Below are positions 9,767-19,599 of a DNA stretch of 64,000 nt, one piece after another (within the stretch, counting starts at the first letter, position 1; each line of letters starts with the position of its first letter). Where the stretch lies: the NCBI RefSeq assembly GCF_001457655.1, contig NZ_LN831035.1, positions 62,001 through 126,000 on the forward strand. Direction: 5' to 3'. The position numbers and the translations under genes were made by a program. The stretch comes from Haemophilus influenzae (GTDB lineage: Bacteria; Pseudomonadota; Gammaproteobacteria; Enterobacterales; Pasteurellaceae). The notes beneath the pieces were generated by a model. It searched no databases and was not told the DNA's origin. It was given only the letters and a program-made list of their open reading frames with translations.

Positions 9767-11935
9767 ATGACAACCCAAAACTTCCTTGTAGAAATCGGCA
9801 CAGAAGAGCTGCCACCAAAAGCTCTCAAAACATTAGCGACCTCTTTTGCGGATAACGTTGAGGCGGAATTGAATCAAGCAGGTTTATCATTCGATAAAAT
9901 CGAATGGTTTGCGGCACCGCGTCGTTTAGCCGTAAAAGTGTTGAACTTAGCAACCCAACAACCGAGCAAAGAAATCGAAAAACGAGGGCCTGCAGTATCA
10001 GCCGCCTTTGATGCGGAAGGTAAACCAACTAAAGCGGCAGAAGGCTGGGCGCGTGGTTGTGGCATTACTGTTGAGCAAGCAGAACGCATTGCAACTGATA
10101 AAGGCGAATGGCTCGTTCACCGTGCAAAAATTAAAGGTCAGCCGACCAAAAACTTACTTAACGATATTGTGGCAAATGCGTTAGCGAAATTGCCAATTCC
10201 AAAACCAATGCGTTGGGCAGATAAAACCGTGCAATTTATCCGCCCAGTTCACACTGTGACTATGTTGTTAGGTGATGAGTTAATCGAAGGCGAAATTTTA
10301 GGTGTGGCAAGTGCTCGCACCATTCGCGGTCACCGCTTCTTAGGCGAGAAAGAATTTGACATTCAACATGCAGACCAATATCCGCAATTATTGCGTGATA
10401 AAGGTTCTGTGGTGGCAGATTTCAATGAGCGTAAAGCAGAAATTTTGGCAAAATCTCAAGCAAAAGCGACCGCACTTGGTGGCGTGGCTGACATTGAAGA
10501 AAGCCTGCTTGAAGAAGTCACTTCCTTGGTGGAATATCCAAATGTTTTAGCGGCAAAATTTGAAGAACGCTTCTTAGCGGTGCCTGCGGAAGCCTTGGTT
10601 TACACCATGAAAGGAGACCAAAAATATTTCCCGATTTATGATAAAGACGGCAGATTATTACCGCACTTTATCTTTGTCTCGAACATCAACCCAGAAGATC
10701 CAACCGCGATTATCGAAGGGAACGAAAAAGTGGTTCGTCCACGTTTAACCGATGCGGAATTCTTCTTCAAAACCGACTTAAAACAAAAACTGGTTGATCG
10801 TTTACCACGTTTAGAAACCGTGTTGTTCCAACAACAACTTGGCACATTGAAAGACAAAACTGACCGCATTGAACAACTTGCAGGCGAAATTGCAAAACAA
10901 ATCGGCGCAGATGAAGCGAAAGCAAAACGTGCGGGTTTACTGTCAAAATGTGATTTGATGACCAACATGGTATTCGAATTCACTGATACGCAAGGCGTAA
11001 TGGGTATGCATTATGCTCGTCACGACGGTGAAGATGAAGAAGTGGCAGTGGCGTTAAACGAACAATATATGCCACGCTTTGCGGGTGATGAATTACCTAA
11101 GTCTTTAGTGGCAAGTGCGGTCGCTTTAGCGGATAAATTTGACACCTTAACGGGTATCTTCGGCATCGGCCAAGCACCAAAAGGTAGCGCAGACCCATTT
11201 GCATTACGTCGTGCGGCATTAGGTGCATTACGTATTATCGTTGAGAAAAATTTGCCTCTTGATCTGAATGACATTATTAGCAAAGCATTTGATTTATATA
11301 AAGAACTTGATAACGAAAGACTACGTAATGCACCTATTGCCAAAACAAGAGGTGGATTTAGTGAATACCCAGAAGGTTATGTTTCATTCTTTACACGTGG
11401 TGATGATTTAGTTCCAAAACAAAAAATCCTTGATGAGGTAGTAGACTTCATGCTCGGTCGTTTCCGTGCATGGTATCAAGATGAAGGCATTGCGGTGGAT
11501 GTAATTCAAGCGGTATTGGCACGTCGTCCAACTCGCCCTGCTGATTTTGATGCGCGCGTGCGTGCGGTTTCACACTTCCGTACTTTAGATTCAGCGGAAG
11601 CGTTAGCAGCAGCAAATAAACGTGTTAGCAACATCTTAGCGAAAGCAGGTGCGGCAATTGGCGAGATCAATTTAACCGCTTGCGTAGAGCCAGCAGAAAA
11701 AGCCCTTGCTGAAGCGGTACTGGCATTACGCACTGAAGTACAACCGCTTATCGCACAAGGCGATTACACCGCAGTATTGGATAAATTAGCAAACTTACGT
11801 GCGCCAGTAGACAGTTTCTTTGATAACGTGATGGTAAATGCTGAAGATCCAGCACTACGCCAAAACCGATTAGCGATTTTAAATACGTTACAAGGGTTAT
11901 TCTTACAAGTAGCTGATATTTCAGTGCTTCAATAA
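9767..11935 (+). CDS. glyS: Glycyl-tRNA synthetase beta subunit, with a 34-residue insertion
   Basis: Beta subunit of glycyl-tRNA synthetase, responsible for tRNA binding; it starts [17 protein letters not shown] as expected. The ATG at 9767 is preferred over the in-frame TTG at 9743 because it matches the family N-terminus. The predicted length is 722 residues against about 688-689 for the E. coli and Rd proteins as I remember them. The extra residues fall between NLPLDL and [11 protein letters not shown], where 59 residues replace about 25 (11267-11443). Reading frame and conserved C-terminus ([18 protein letters not shown]) are intact, so the gene looks functional. A strong terminator follows. 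Confidence 0.96.
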   Translation: MTTQNFLVEIGTEELPPKALKTLATSFADNVEAELNQAGLSFDKIEWFAAPRRLAVKVLNLATQQPSKEIEKRGPAVSAAFDAEGKPTKAAEGWARGCGITVEQAERIATDKGEWLVHRAKIKGQPTKNLLNDIVANALAKLPIPKPMRWADKTVQFIRPVHTVTMLLGDELIEGEILGVASARTIRGHRFLGEKEFDIQHADQYPQLLRDKGSVVADFNERKAEILAKSQAKATALGGVADIEESLLEEVTSLVEYPNVLAAKFEERFLAVPAEALVYTMKGDQKYFPIYDKDGRLLPHFIFVSNINPEDPTAIIEGNEKVVRPRLTDAEFFFKTDLKQKLVDRLPRLETVLFQQQLGTLKDKTDRIEQLAGEIAKQIGADEAKAKRAGLLSKCDLMTNMVFEFTDTQGVMGMHYARHDGEDEEVAVALNEQYMPRFAGDELPKSLVASAVALADKFDTLTGIFGIGQAPKGSADPFALRRAALGALRIIVEKNLPLDLNDIISKAFDLYKELDNERLRNAPIAKTRGGFSEYPEGYVSFFTRGDDLVPKQKILDEVVDFMLGRFRAWYQDEGIAVDVIQAVLARRPTRPADFDARVRAVSHFRTLDSAEALAAANKRVSNILAKAGAAIGEINLTACVEPAEKALAEAVLALRTEVQPLIAQGDYTAVLDKLANLRAPVDSFFDNVMVNAEDPALRQNRLAILNTLQGLFLQVADISVLQ

Positions 11936-11941
11936 TGTAAA

Positions 11942-11980
11942 AAGGGATGGTTGATTTTTCGTCAATCATCCCTTCTTTTA
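11942..11980 (+). terminator. Terminator of glyS
   Basis: AAGGGATGGTTGA (11942-11954) and TCAATCATCCCTT (11962-11974) form a 13-bp stem with one G-U pair and a 7-base loop, followed by CTTTTA. It begins six bases after the glyS stop. Confidence 0.92.
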
Positions 11981-12009
11981 TAGACTTCAAGTGATTATTT
12001 CTCTATAAT
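11981..12009 (+). promoter_or_regulatory. Promoter of tRNA-Ile2
   Basis: A -35-like TAGACT (11981-11986), a 17-base spacer and a perfect -10 TATAAT (12004-12009) end 11 bases before the first base of the tRNA. Position, spacing and the preceding terminator support a dedicated promoter. Confidence 0.8.
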
Positions 12010-12020
12010 TACCGCACTCT

Positions 12021-12097
12021 CCCCCCTTAGCTCAGTCGGTTAGAGCAGGCGACTCATAATCGCTTGGTCACTGGTTCAAGTCCGGTAGGGGGGACCA
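12021..12097 (+). tRNA. tRNA-Ile2 (CAU anticodon, lysidine-modified type)
   Basis: A 77-base cloverleaf including the encoded CCA. The acceptor CCCCCCT (12021-12027) pairs fully with AGGGGGG (12087-12093), then discriminator A and CCA. The anticodon CAU is at 12055-12057 in loop CTCATAA, and the T arm is ACTGG-TTCAAGT-CCGGT. The D arm, anticodon stem (GGCGA/TCGCT) and variable region match E. coli ileX/ileY rather than elongator or initiator tRNA-Met as I remember them. After TilS converts C34 to lysidine it would read AUA as isoleucine. Generic annotation by anticodon would call it Met. Confidence 0.87.
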
Positions 12098-12168
12098 TTT
12101 TTCCAGCAAAAAATTTCTTTTTTATCAAAAATCTTATTTCAATATTGTCTATTTTATTTGCCTTGTGA

Positions 12169-13203
12169 CTACAAACAAATTTTTACAGATAAATCAGCGA
12201 GTTTGATCCACACTTCATCACTAAATTCTTGTTTAGCAAGGCGTTCAATATTGGCGAGTTCTTGGATAATTTCGTAGAGCTTTTGGTAGGTTAAACGTTG
12301 AATTGCACTTAAAAAGAGCGGTCGGCGATTTTGCCAGATTTTTAGACGATCAAATTCAGCCTTAATTTGTTGAGTTGGAAGTTTTTCCGTTGTCATAATA
12401 CGTTGCTGTGGTTTTGTGAGTTCAAGCAACGTAAATAATTCTCGCTGTAGTGTGCGTAATAAAATAACAGGTTGCACATCTTCAGCTTGTAAACCTTTTA
12501 AAATACGTTTAGCACGATTTGCTTTTCCCACTAGCAAAGCATCAATCCATTGAAATGGTGTAAAAATTGAGGATTGTTCCACCGCGCTAATGACACGATT
12601 GTAGTTAAGTTTATGATCAGGATAGAGCAAATCTAAAAGCTGCAGAGCTTGTTTAAGAGCGAACAGGTTATTTTCATAACTATAACAAAGTTGTTGAATT
12701 GCTTCATTATCGGCATCTAATCCCATTGCTTTAGTACGATTTTTTACCCAACGTGGCAAGTTTTCTACCGTCGGTGTTTGACAATTTATCAGTATTACAT
12801 TTGGTTCATATTGATTAAGTGCAATAAACCACGCTTGCTTTTCAATCGCTTTAGTCAATTTTGCTACCTGTAAAATAAGCAAGACATCTTTATTCAATAC
12901 GGATATAAGTTCTTGCAGGTTTTTCTGCAAAAGTGCGGTGAAATTTTCAGGTAAATTCAAGCTTAGTATTTGTTTACTAAAAAATAACCCCATAGATTGA
13001 CAAGATTCTATAAGTTGCACCCAATCAGTTTGGCTATCAACCTGAATGCTATTTTTTTCATCAAAACCTTGCTGGTTTGCCACTTGACAAATAGTATCCT
13101 CAGTTTCACTAAGTAATAAAGGATCTTGCCCATGCGAGAGATAAACTCTAGCTAAACCTTGAGCAAGATTATAATTTAGTTGCTCTGGAAAAATACGGTT
13201 CAT
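12169..13203 (-). CDS. holA: DNA polymerase III delta subunit
   Basis: HolA (delta) is the subunit of the gamma/tau clamp-loader complex that opens the beta sliding clamp. The 344-residue product shows the typical start [33 protein letters not shown] (read as two halves), the segment LLILQVAKLTKAIEKQAWF, and a helical C-terminal domain with LLRTLQRELFTLLEL. The ATG overlaps the TAA of lptE by one base, the usual lptE-holA arrangement. Its neighbour upstream in the transcript is lptE, and leuS lies beyond that. Sequence is divergent between species but length and motifs fit. Confidence 0.93.
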   Translation of the reverse strand: MNRIFPEQLNYNLAQGLARVYLSHGQDPLLLSETEDTICQVANQQGFDEKNSIQVDSQTDWVQLIESCQSMGLFFSKQILSLNLPENFTALLQKNLQELISVLNKDVLLILQVAKLTKAIEKQAWFIALNQYEPNVILINCQTPTVENLPRWVKNRTKAMGLDADNEAIQQLCYSYENNLFALKQALQLLDLLYPDHKLNYNRVISAVEQSSIFTPFQWIDALLVGKANRAKRILKGLQAEDVQPVILLRTLQRELFTLLELTKPQQRIMTTEKLPTQQIKAEFDRLKIWQNRRPLFLSAIQRLTYQKLYEIIQELANIERLAKQEFSDEVWIKLADLSVKICL

Positions 13204-13706
13204 TATTTGCTTTTTATTTGATTTTGTAACGCAATTATTTTTACGATTAATTGACGCGCTACTTGCTCGCGCATATCATTCCAAATTACCTCACGTTCTT
13301 CTGATTTGGCTAATGCTGCACGTGCATTATCAAAGAAAGTACGGTTTACTTTCGCATTGATTGGATAGCTTTCGCCATTAGCAAGGCGAAAAGTGGCTTC
13401 AACTTCCAATATTAAAAGTTTTTCTGCTTCACGTCCGTGCTTAAAAATAGATGCGACTTGATCTGAAGTAATCTGTTTATTAATACGTAAAATGGGAATA
13501 TTTTGTTTTACATTAACAATATTAACCTGATTTTCCTGTAACTTGCGACGCATAATAACAGTGAAATCATTATAAGGGTCATCACTTTCAAGGGCTAATG
13601 TTCGCCATTCATTTGGCATAGTAACCGACTGTTGAAAATGCCAACCGCAAGCAGAAAGAATTGCTAATGTTGCGATAAGCAGTAAAGTCTTGATTGATTT
13701 GATCAT
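13203..13706 (-). CDS. lptE: LPS-assembly lipoprotein LptE
   Basis: LptE (formerly RlpB) is the outer-membrane lipoprotein that plugs LptD and helps insert lipopolysaccharide into the outer leaflet. The 167-residue product has a signal peptide ending in the lipobox LSAC (Cys about residue 19), followed by [11 protein letters not shown], the family-typical start of the mature protein. [20 protein letters not shown] is the conserved C-terminal region (20 residues). The stop overlaps the holA start by one base. A terminator-like hairpin between leuS and lptE suggests lptE-holA has its own promoter or is reached by read-through. Confidence 0.93.
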   Translation of the reverse strand: MIKSIKTLLLIATLAILSACGWHFQQSVTMPNEWRTLALESDDPYNDFTVIMRRKLQENQVNIVNVKQNIPILRINKQITSDQVASIFKHGREAEKLLILEVEATFRLANGESYPINAKVNRTFFDNARAALAKSEEREVIWNDMREQVARQLIVKIIALQNQIKSK

Positions 13707-13758
13707 AAAAACTACCTTTAATTGTAGGACGTGTAAAATGTAAATATTTCACGTACGT

Positions 13759-13793
13759 ATAAAAAATGGTGCGTGAATTTTGAATTCACACAC
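13759..13793 (-). terminator. Terminator-like hairpin after leuS
   Basis: On the minus strand, the arms at 13783-13793 and 13769-13779 form an 11-bp stem with one mismatch and a 3-base loop, followed by a run of six T's. It lies nine bases after the leuS stop and before lptE. Confidence 0.75.
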
Positions 13794-13801
13794 CCCACGT
13801 A

Positions 13802-16387
13802 TTATGGTTTCACTACTACGTTTAATAATTTACCTGCGACATAAATCACTTTGACAATATGTTGATTATCAACAAATTTCTTCACATTTTCATCCGCGAA
13901 AGCAATCGTTTTGACTGTTTCTTCATCTGCATCTGCCGCAACGGTAACTTTGCCACGAACCTTACCGTTTACTTGTACCACAATAAGTTTTTCGTCTTCT
14001 ACCATTGCATCTTCGTCGGCTTTTACCCATTCTGCGGTATCAATAGCACTTTCATTGCCAAGAGCTTGCCATAATTCAAAACAGATATGTGGCGTAATTG
14101 GATAAAGCATACGAACAACTGCACTTAATGCTTCCGCCATGACTGCTCGATCTTGATCGCTTTCTAAGGAAGCCTTAGTCAGTTTATTCATCAACTCCAT
14201 TACTGCTGCAATCGCAGTATTAAATGTTTGACGACGACCAATATCATCACTCACTTTCGCAATTGTTTTATGTACTTCACGACGAAGCGATTTTTGCGCG
14301 GCTGAAAGTGCGGTGATATCTAGGCTAGTTTTTGCTGGATTCTGTTGATATTGATATACCAAATTCCAAACACGTCCTAAGAAACGTTTCGCACCTTCTA
14401 CGCCAGATTCTTGCCATTCCAAGGTCATTTCTGCTGGAGAGGCAAACATCATAAAGAGACGAACAGTATCGGCACCATATTTTTCTACCATTTCTTGTGG
14501 GTCAATACCGTTATTTTTAGATTTCGACATTTTGGTCATGCCACTGTGGACTAGTTCACGCCCTTCAGGATCGGTGGCTTTAATAATTCTGCCTTTTTCA
14601 TCACGCTCAAGGGTCACTTGGGTTGGGCTTACCCAAATACGCTCGTTGGTTGGGCTGGTGTAGTAGAAAGCATCTGCAAGCACCATACCTTGACATAATA
14701 ATTTATCGGCTGGTTCCTCACTGGTTACAAATCCTGCATCGCGTAACAATTTGTGGAAGAAACGGAAGTAGAGCAAGTGCATTGTTGCATGTTCAATACC
14801 ACCGATATATTGATCCACTGGTAACCAATAGTTTGCTTCTTCCGCATCAAGCATGCCATTTTGATATTGTGGACAAGTGTAGCGCGCGTAATACCAAGAG
14901 GATTCCATAAAGGTATCAAAGGTATCCGTTTCTTTTAATGCAGGTACACCGTTGAAAGTGGTTTTCGCCCAGTTTGGATCCGCTTTAATTGGGCTTTTCA
15001 CGCCATCCATTACCACATCTTCAGGCAGAATAATAGGTAAATCTTCTAACGGTGCAGGCACAACATCGCCATTTTCAAGGGTTAGCATCGGAATTGGTGC
15101 ACCCCAATAACGTTGGCGAGAAACGCCCCAGTCACGTAAACGGTAATTAACTTGACGTTTTCCAACACCTAATTTTTCTAATTTATCTGCAATGCCGTTG
15201 AATGCGCCATCAAAGTCTTTACCATCAAATTCAGCTGAGTTCACTAATTTACCGTGCTCAACGAAAGCTTGTTTAGTTAAATCAATTTCTTCATCTGCAA
15301 GCGGTGCGATCACTTGTTTAATTGGCAAACTGTATTTTTGAGCAAATTCAAAGTCACGTTGGTCGTGAGCTGGAACCGCCATTACTGCGCCAGTACCGTA
15401 GTGCATTAACACGAAATTAGCGACCCAAATCGGTAATTTATCCCCCGTCAATGGATGAATGGCGAACAAGCCCGTTGCCATTCCTTTTTTCTCCATTGTC
15501 GCAAGATCAGCTTCTGCCACTTTGGCGTTTTTCGCTTCTTGGATAAAGGCGGCTAATTCAGGATTATTTTGAGCCGCTAAACTTGCTAATGGATGTGCTG
15601 CAGCAATGCCTAAATAACTCACGCCGTAAAAGGTATCTGGACGCGTGGTGTAAACCGCCACTTTTTCGTTGGTATTTGCAACATCAAAGGTAATTTCTAC
15701 CCCTTCAGAACGACCAATCCAGTTACGTTGCATGGTTTTTACCATATCAGGCCATTGCGGAAGGGTATCTAAACCACCTAATAATTGCTCTGCATAGTCA
15801 GTAATTTTGATAAACCATTGTGGGATTTCTTTTTGTTCCACCGGTGTATCACAACGCCAGCAACAACCTTCGTGTACTTGCTCGTTTGCGAGCACTGTTT
15901 CATCATTCGGGCACCAGTTTACGGTTGAGGTTTTTTTGTACACTAAGCCTTTTTTGTAAAGCTCTGTGAAGAACCATTGTTCCCATTTGTAGTATTCTGG
16001 TTTACAGGTTGCGATTTCACGATCCCAGTCGAAACCAAAGCCTAAAAGCTGAAGTTGTTTTTTCATGTAGGCAATGTTTTCGTATGTCCATTTAGCAGGC
16101 GCAGTTTTGTTTTTGATTGCAGCACCTTCTGCTGGTAAGCCGAAAGCATCCCAACCAAAGGGTTGCAACACGTTTTTACCTAACATGCGTTGATAACGAG
16201 AAATGACATCACCAATAGTATAGTTACGTACATGCCCCATATGCAGGCGGCCAGAAGGATATGGGAACATAGAAAGACAGTAATATTTTTCTTTAGATTC
16301 GTCTTTGATTGCTTTGAAAACTTTATTTTCTGCCCAATATTGTTGAACCTTTGGTTCGATCATATCGGGGCGATATTGTTCTTGCAT
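13802..16387 (-). CDS. leuS: Leucyl-tRNA synthetase
   Basis: Class Ia leucyl-tRNA synthetase, 861 residues, full length. The HIGH-type motif lies in [20 protein letters not shown] (about residues 41-60) and KMSKS in [15 protein letters not shown] (about 618). Between them is the CP1 editing domain with its conserved threonine-rich [20 protein letters not shown]. Zinc-ribbon cysteines are seen in [17 protein letters not shown] and GCCWRCD. It charges tRNA-Leu and hydrolyses mis-charged isoleucyl and norvalyl products. The minus-strand gene is divergent from uppS and followed by a terminator-like hairpin. Confidence 0.98.
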   Translation of the reverse strand: MQEQYRPDMIEPKVQQYWAENKVFKAIKDESKEKYYCLSMFPYPSGRLHMGHVRNYTIGDVISRYQRMLGKNVLQPFGWDAFGLPAEGAAIKNKTAPAKWTYENIAYMKKQLQLLGFGFDWDREIATCKPEYYKWEQWFFTELYKKGLVYKKTSTVNWCPNDETVLANEQVHEGCCWRCDTPVEQKEIPQWFIKITDYAEQLLGGLDTLPQWPDMVKTMQRNWIGRSEGVEITFDVANTNEKVAVYTTRPDTFYGVSYLGIAAAHPLASLAAQNNPELAAFIQEAKNAKVAEADLATMEKKGMATGLFAIHPLTGDKLPIWVANFVLMHYGTGAVMAVPAHDQRDFEFAQKYSLPIKQVIAPLADEEIDLTKQAFVEHGKLVNSAEFDGKDFDGAFNGIADKLEKLGVGKRQVNYRLRDWGVSRQRYWGAPIPMLTLENGDVVPAPLEDLPIILPEDVVMDGVKSPIKADPNWAKTTFNGVPALKETDTFDTFMESSWYYARYTCPQYQNGMLDAEEANYWLPVDQYIGGIEHATMHLLYFRFFHKLLRDAGFVTSEEPADKLLCQGMVLADAFYYTSPTNERIWVSPTQVTLERDEKGRIIKATDPEGRELVHSGMTKMSKSKNNGIDPQEMVEKYGADTVRLFMMFASPAEMTLEWQESGVEGAKRFLGRVWNLVYQYQQNPAKTSLDITALSAAQKSLRREVHKTIAKVSDDIGRRQTFNTAIAAVMELMNKLTKASLESDQDRAVMAEALSAVVRMLYPITPHICFELWQALGNESAIDTAEWVKADEDAMVEDEKLIVVQVNGKVRGKVTVAADADEETVKTIAFADENVKKFVDNQHIVKVIYVAGKLLNVVVKP

Positions 16388-16635
16388 AAAATCACCTTAA
16401 ATTTTAACCGCACTTTTGCAGCATTTTGACAATAGAAAATGTGCCATAGAATACCGTAAAATGGCAAAAATTAATAGGGAGAGAAATAAAAAGTGCGGTG
16501 GTTTTTTAGTTGTTTTTCACAATAAATTTTCAATTTTTGCAGAACAGATTAGAACAAAGGAATCCATGGCAAGCCAATATAACTTATGATATAGTTTACC
16601 ACCAAATTTATAGAGGTCTCTCAATAATAAAAATA

Positions 16636-17355
16636 ATGATAGAGTTGGATCAAACAAATATACCAAAACACGTTGCCATTATTATGGATGGTAATGGTCG
16701 TTGGGCAAAACAGAAAAATAAAATGCGAATTTTTGGACACACCAATGGCGTTACTGCAGTACGCAAGGCAGTGGCTTATGCACGACAAATCGGTGTGAAA
16801 GTACTCACACTTTATGCCTTTAGTAGCGAAAATTGGAGTCGCCCAGAACAAGAAATCAGCGCGTTAATGTCGCTTTTTATGCAAGCCTTAGATCGAGAAG
16901 TAAAAAAATTACATAAAAATAATATTTGTCTGAAAATTATTGGCGATGTATCTCGTTTTAGTGAAACTTTACAAGAAAAAATCAAAAAAGCGGAAAATTT
17001 AACAGAAAAAAATACCGCACTTACGCTCAATATTGCGGCAAATTACGGCGGTTGTTGGGATATTGTTCAAGCAGCTAAACAAATTGCAGAAAAAGTTAAA
17101 AAAGAAGAAATGTCAGTTTCAGATATTAATAACTCGACGTTTCAACATCATCTTGCAACGCAAAATGCACCACCTGTAGATTTATTAATTCGCACCAGTG
17201 GAGAACAGCGCATAAGCAACTTTTTATTATGGCAAATTGCCTATGCGGAATTATATTTTTCCGATGTACTTTGGCCCGATTTTAATCAATTAGAATTTAA
17301 TCGTGCTATTGCAAGTTATCAACAACGTCATCGCCGTTTTGGTGGGACAGAATAA
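16636..17355 (+). CDS. uppS: Undecaprenyl diphosphate synthase
   Basis: Cis-prenyltransferase that makes the C55 undecaprenyl diphosphate carrier for peptidoglycan and other envelope glycans. The 239-residue product starts [20 protein letters not shown]; the [10 protein letters not shown]-loop carries the catalytic Asp. [24 protein letters not shown] and the C-terminal [20 protein letters not shown] (20 residues) complete the five conserved regions. An ATG at 16510 would add 42 residues not seen in the family and is rejected. The chosen ATG at 16636 has no good ribosome site close by; AGAGG lies about 20 bases upstream. It heads the uppS-cdsA-rseP-bamA-skp-lpxD run. Confidence 0.95.
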   Translation: MIELDQTNIPKHVAIIMDGNGRWAKQKNKMRIFGHTNGVTAVRKAVAYARQIGVKVLTLYAFSSENWSRPEQEISALMSLFMQALDREVKKLHKNNICLKIIGDVSRFSETLQEKIKKAENLTEKNTALTLNIAANYGGCWDIVQAAKQIAEKVKKEEMSVSDINNSTFQHHLATQNAPPVDLLIRTSGEQRISNFLLWQIAYAELYFSDVLWPDFNQLEFNRAIASYQQRHRRFGGTE

Positions 17356-17372
17356 TTCAACGGATTAAAATT

Positions 17373-18239
17373 ATGCTTAAACAACGAGTTTTATCTGCTA
17401 TTGTGTTAATTGCTGCAGTTTTATGTGCACTATTTTTATTCACACCTTTTTATTTTGCCCTTGCGTTAGGTATGGTAGCTGCTTTGGGGATCTGGGAATG
17501 GACTCAATTTGCTCGTCTTAAACAACCTTTGATACGTTTTTTTGTGACTACCTTTTTAGGCGTATTTATCTTCTTATGGCTCTATACTGAGGGTAACTAT
17601 TTAGATGCAGGGCGTGTGTTTGAACAACATCTTCAGCTTTTATTGATAAATGCTGTTAGCTGGTGGGGTTTAGCTTTGTTACTTGTGATCAGTTACCCTA
17701 AATCAGCTAAATTTTGGTCTAAAAATCCACTTTTACAACTTTTATTTGCCTTTTCTACGTTGATTCCATTTATCGCAGGTGTATTACGTTTACGTTTAGA
17801 ACACTATACCCATGATCCTTATCACGGCTTATTTTTATTACTTTACGTATTTATACTTGTTTGGGCGGCTGATTCTGGTGCTTATTTTAGCGGACGTGCC
17901 TTTGGCAAACGTAAACTTGCCCCTAAAGTATCGCCAGGTAAAAGTTGGGAAGGGGTCATTGGTGGCTTAATTACAGCATTAGTGCTTGCTTTTATCTTTA
18001 TTCATTTCTCTAACAATACTTTAGTAGGCGATCGAAATATTACTGGATTTATCATTCTTTCTGTAGCGACAGTTGCAATTTCAGTATTGGGCGATTTAAC
18101 TGAAAGTATGTTTAAACGTGAGTCAGGAGTTAAAGACAGTAGCCAATTGATTCCTGGTCATGGCGGTGTGTTAGATCGCATTGATAGCTTGACTGCCGCA
18201 GTACCTTTTTTCAGCTATTTCTATTTCTTTGTCTTATAA
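17373..18239 (+). CDS. cdsA: Phosphatidate cytidylyltransferase
   Basis: CdsA makes CDP-diacylglycerol from phosphatidate and CTP, the branch-point precursor of all phospholipids. The 288-residue inner-membrane protein has about eight hydrophobic segments, starting with LIAAVLCALFLFTPFYFALA. The C-terminal CDS signature is clear: SPGKSWEGVIGG, then SVLGDLTESMFKRESGVKDS (20 residues) and LIPGHGGVLDRIDSL. The gene begins 17 bases after uppS and ends nine bases before rseP, so it is in the same operon. Confidence 0.96.
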   Translation: MLKQRVLSAIVLIAAVLCALFLFTPFYFALALGMVAALGIWEWTQFARLKQPLIRFFVTTFLGVFIFLWLYTEGNYLDAGRVFEQHLQLLLINAVSWWGLALLLVISYPKSAKFWSKNPLLQLLFAFSTLIPFIAGVLRLRLEHYTHDPYHGLFLLLYVFILVWAADSGAYFSGRAFGKRKLAPKVSPGKSWEGVIGGLITALVLAFIFIHFSNNTLVGDRNITGFIILSVATVAISVLGDLTESMFKRESGVKDSSQLIPGHGGVLDRIDSLTAAVPFFSYFYFFVL

Positions 18240-18248
18240 GGATTTTTA

Positions 18249-19580
18249 ATGTCATTTTTGTGGTCACTAGGTTCTTTTATCATTGCTATTGCTGTATTAG
18301 TATCCGTTCACGAATATGGTCACTTTTGGGCAGCGAGAAAGTGCGGTATAAAAGTCCATCGTTTTTCCATTGGTTTTGGAAAAGTAATTTGGAAACGCAT
18401 TGACAAATATGGTACAGAATTTGCGATTTCAATGATTCCTTTAGGCGGCTATGTAAAAATGCTTGATGGACGTAATGAAGTAGTTCCTGCTGAGCAAAAA
18501 TCACAAGCATTTGACAGTAAAAGCGTATTACAACGGTCATTTGTAATTATTGCAGGCCCTTTAGCTAATTTTATTTTTGCAATTTTTGCTTATTGGATCA
18601 TCTACCTTTATGGAATGCCAATGGTTAAACCTGTGATTGAATTAATAACACCAAACTCAATCGCAGCACAAGCCCACATTGAACCCAATACGCAAATTCT
18701 TACAATTGATGGCGAAGAAACTCAAGATTGGGAAACCATCAATATGCTACTTGCCACAAAAATGGGGGAACCTAATGTTAAGATTAGCCTTTCTCCTTTC
18801 AATTCTAATGTTGAACAACAACGGACTTTAAATCTTACAAATTGGATATTCGATCCTGAAAAAGAAAGTGCTTTTGAGGCATTAGGGATTATGCCTATGC
18901 GTCCTAAAATTGAAATGGTGCTTTCTAAAGTTGTTCAAAATTCTCCCGCTGAGAAAGCTGGTTTACAAATCGGTGATAAAATTTTAACAGAAAATTTAAC
19001 CGCACTTCCTTGGCAAGATTTTATAAAACAGGTCGAACAAGGCGAATCTTTTTCTATTAAAGTTGAACGTAATGGGGAAACGCTTGACAAAATTATCACT
19101 CCAGTGCGTAATCAAAATGGCAAATGGTTTGTTGGGGTTAGCCCAACCTTAACAAAATTAGCGGATGAATACCGTACTGAATTAAAATATGGTATTCTTG
19201 AATCTTTACAAAAAGGCATTGAAAAAACAGGACAGCTTTCCCTTTTAACCTTGAAAATATTAGGGAAATTACTTACTGGCGATTTGTCATTAAATAATTT
19301 AAGTGGGCCAATTTCTATTGCAAAAGGTGCTGGTGCATCAGCAAATATTGGATTGGTGTATTTTTTAAGTTTTATGGCATTGATTAGTGTAAATTTAGGG
19401 ATTATGAATTTATTTCCATTACCAGTATTAGATGGCGGTCATTTAGTTTTTTTAACAATGGAAGCTGTTAAAGGAAAACCTGTTTCTGAGCGGGTGCAAA
19501 GCATCTGTTATCGAATTGGCGCAGCACTGTTATTAAGCTTAACGGTGTTTGCATTATTTAATGATTTTTTACGTCTATAA
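18249..19580 (+). CDS. rseP: RseP site-2 intramembrane zinc metalloprotease
   Basis: RseP cleaves the anti-sigma factor RseA within the inner membrane to release sigma-E, and clears remnant signal peptides. The 443-residue product shows the HExxH zinc motif in [16 protein letters not shown] (His near residues 22 and 26). Two periplasmic PDZ domains follow (about 115-200 and 205-285, the second with [18 protein letters not shown]). The third zinc ligand is Asp in [10 protein letters not shown], about residue 398. It is translated with the preceding cdsA, and bamA follows after 19 bases, the standard gammaproteobacterial order. Confidence 0.97.
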
Positions 19581-19599
19581 TTTATATAGGATACAATCG

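Noticed and set aside
10636-11733. Several open frames of 75-115 codons antisense to glyS
   Set aside because: Low-complexity Ser/Ala-rich products typical of reverse-frame shadows of a biased gene.
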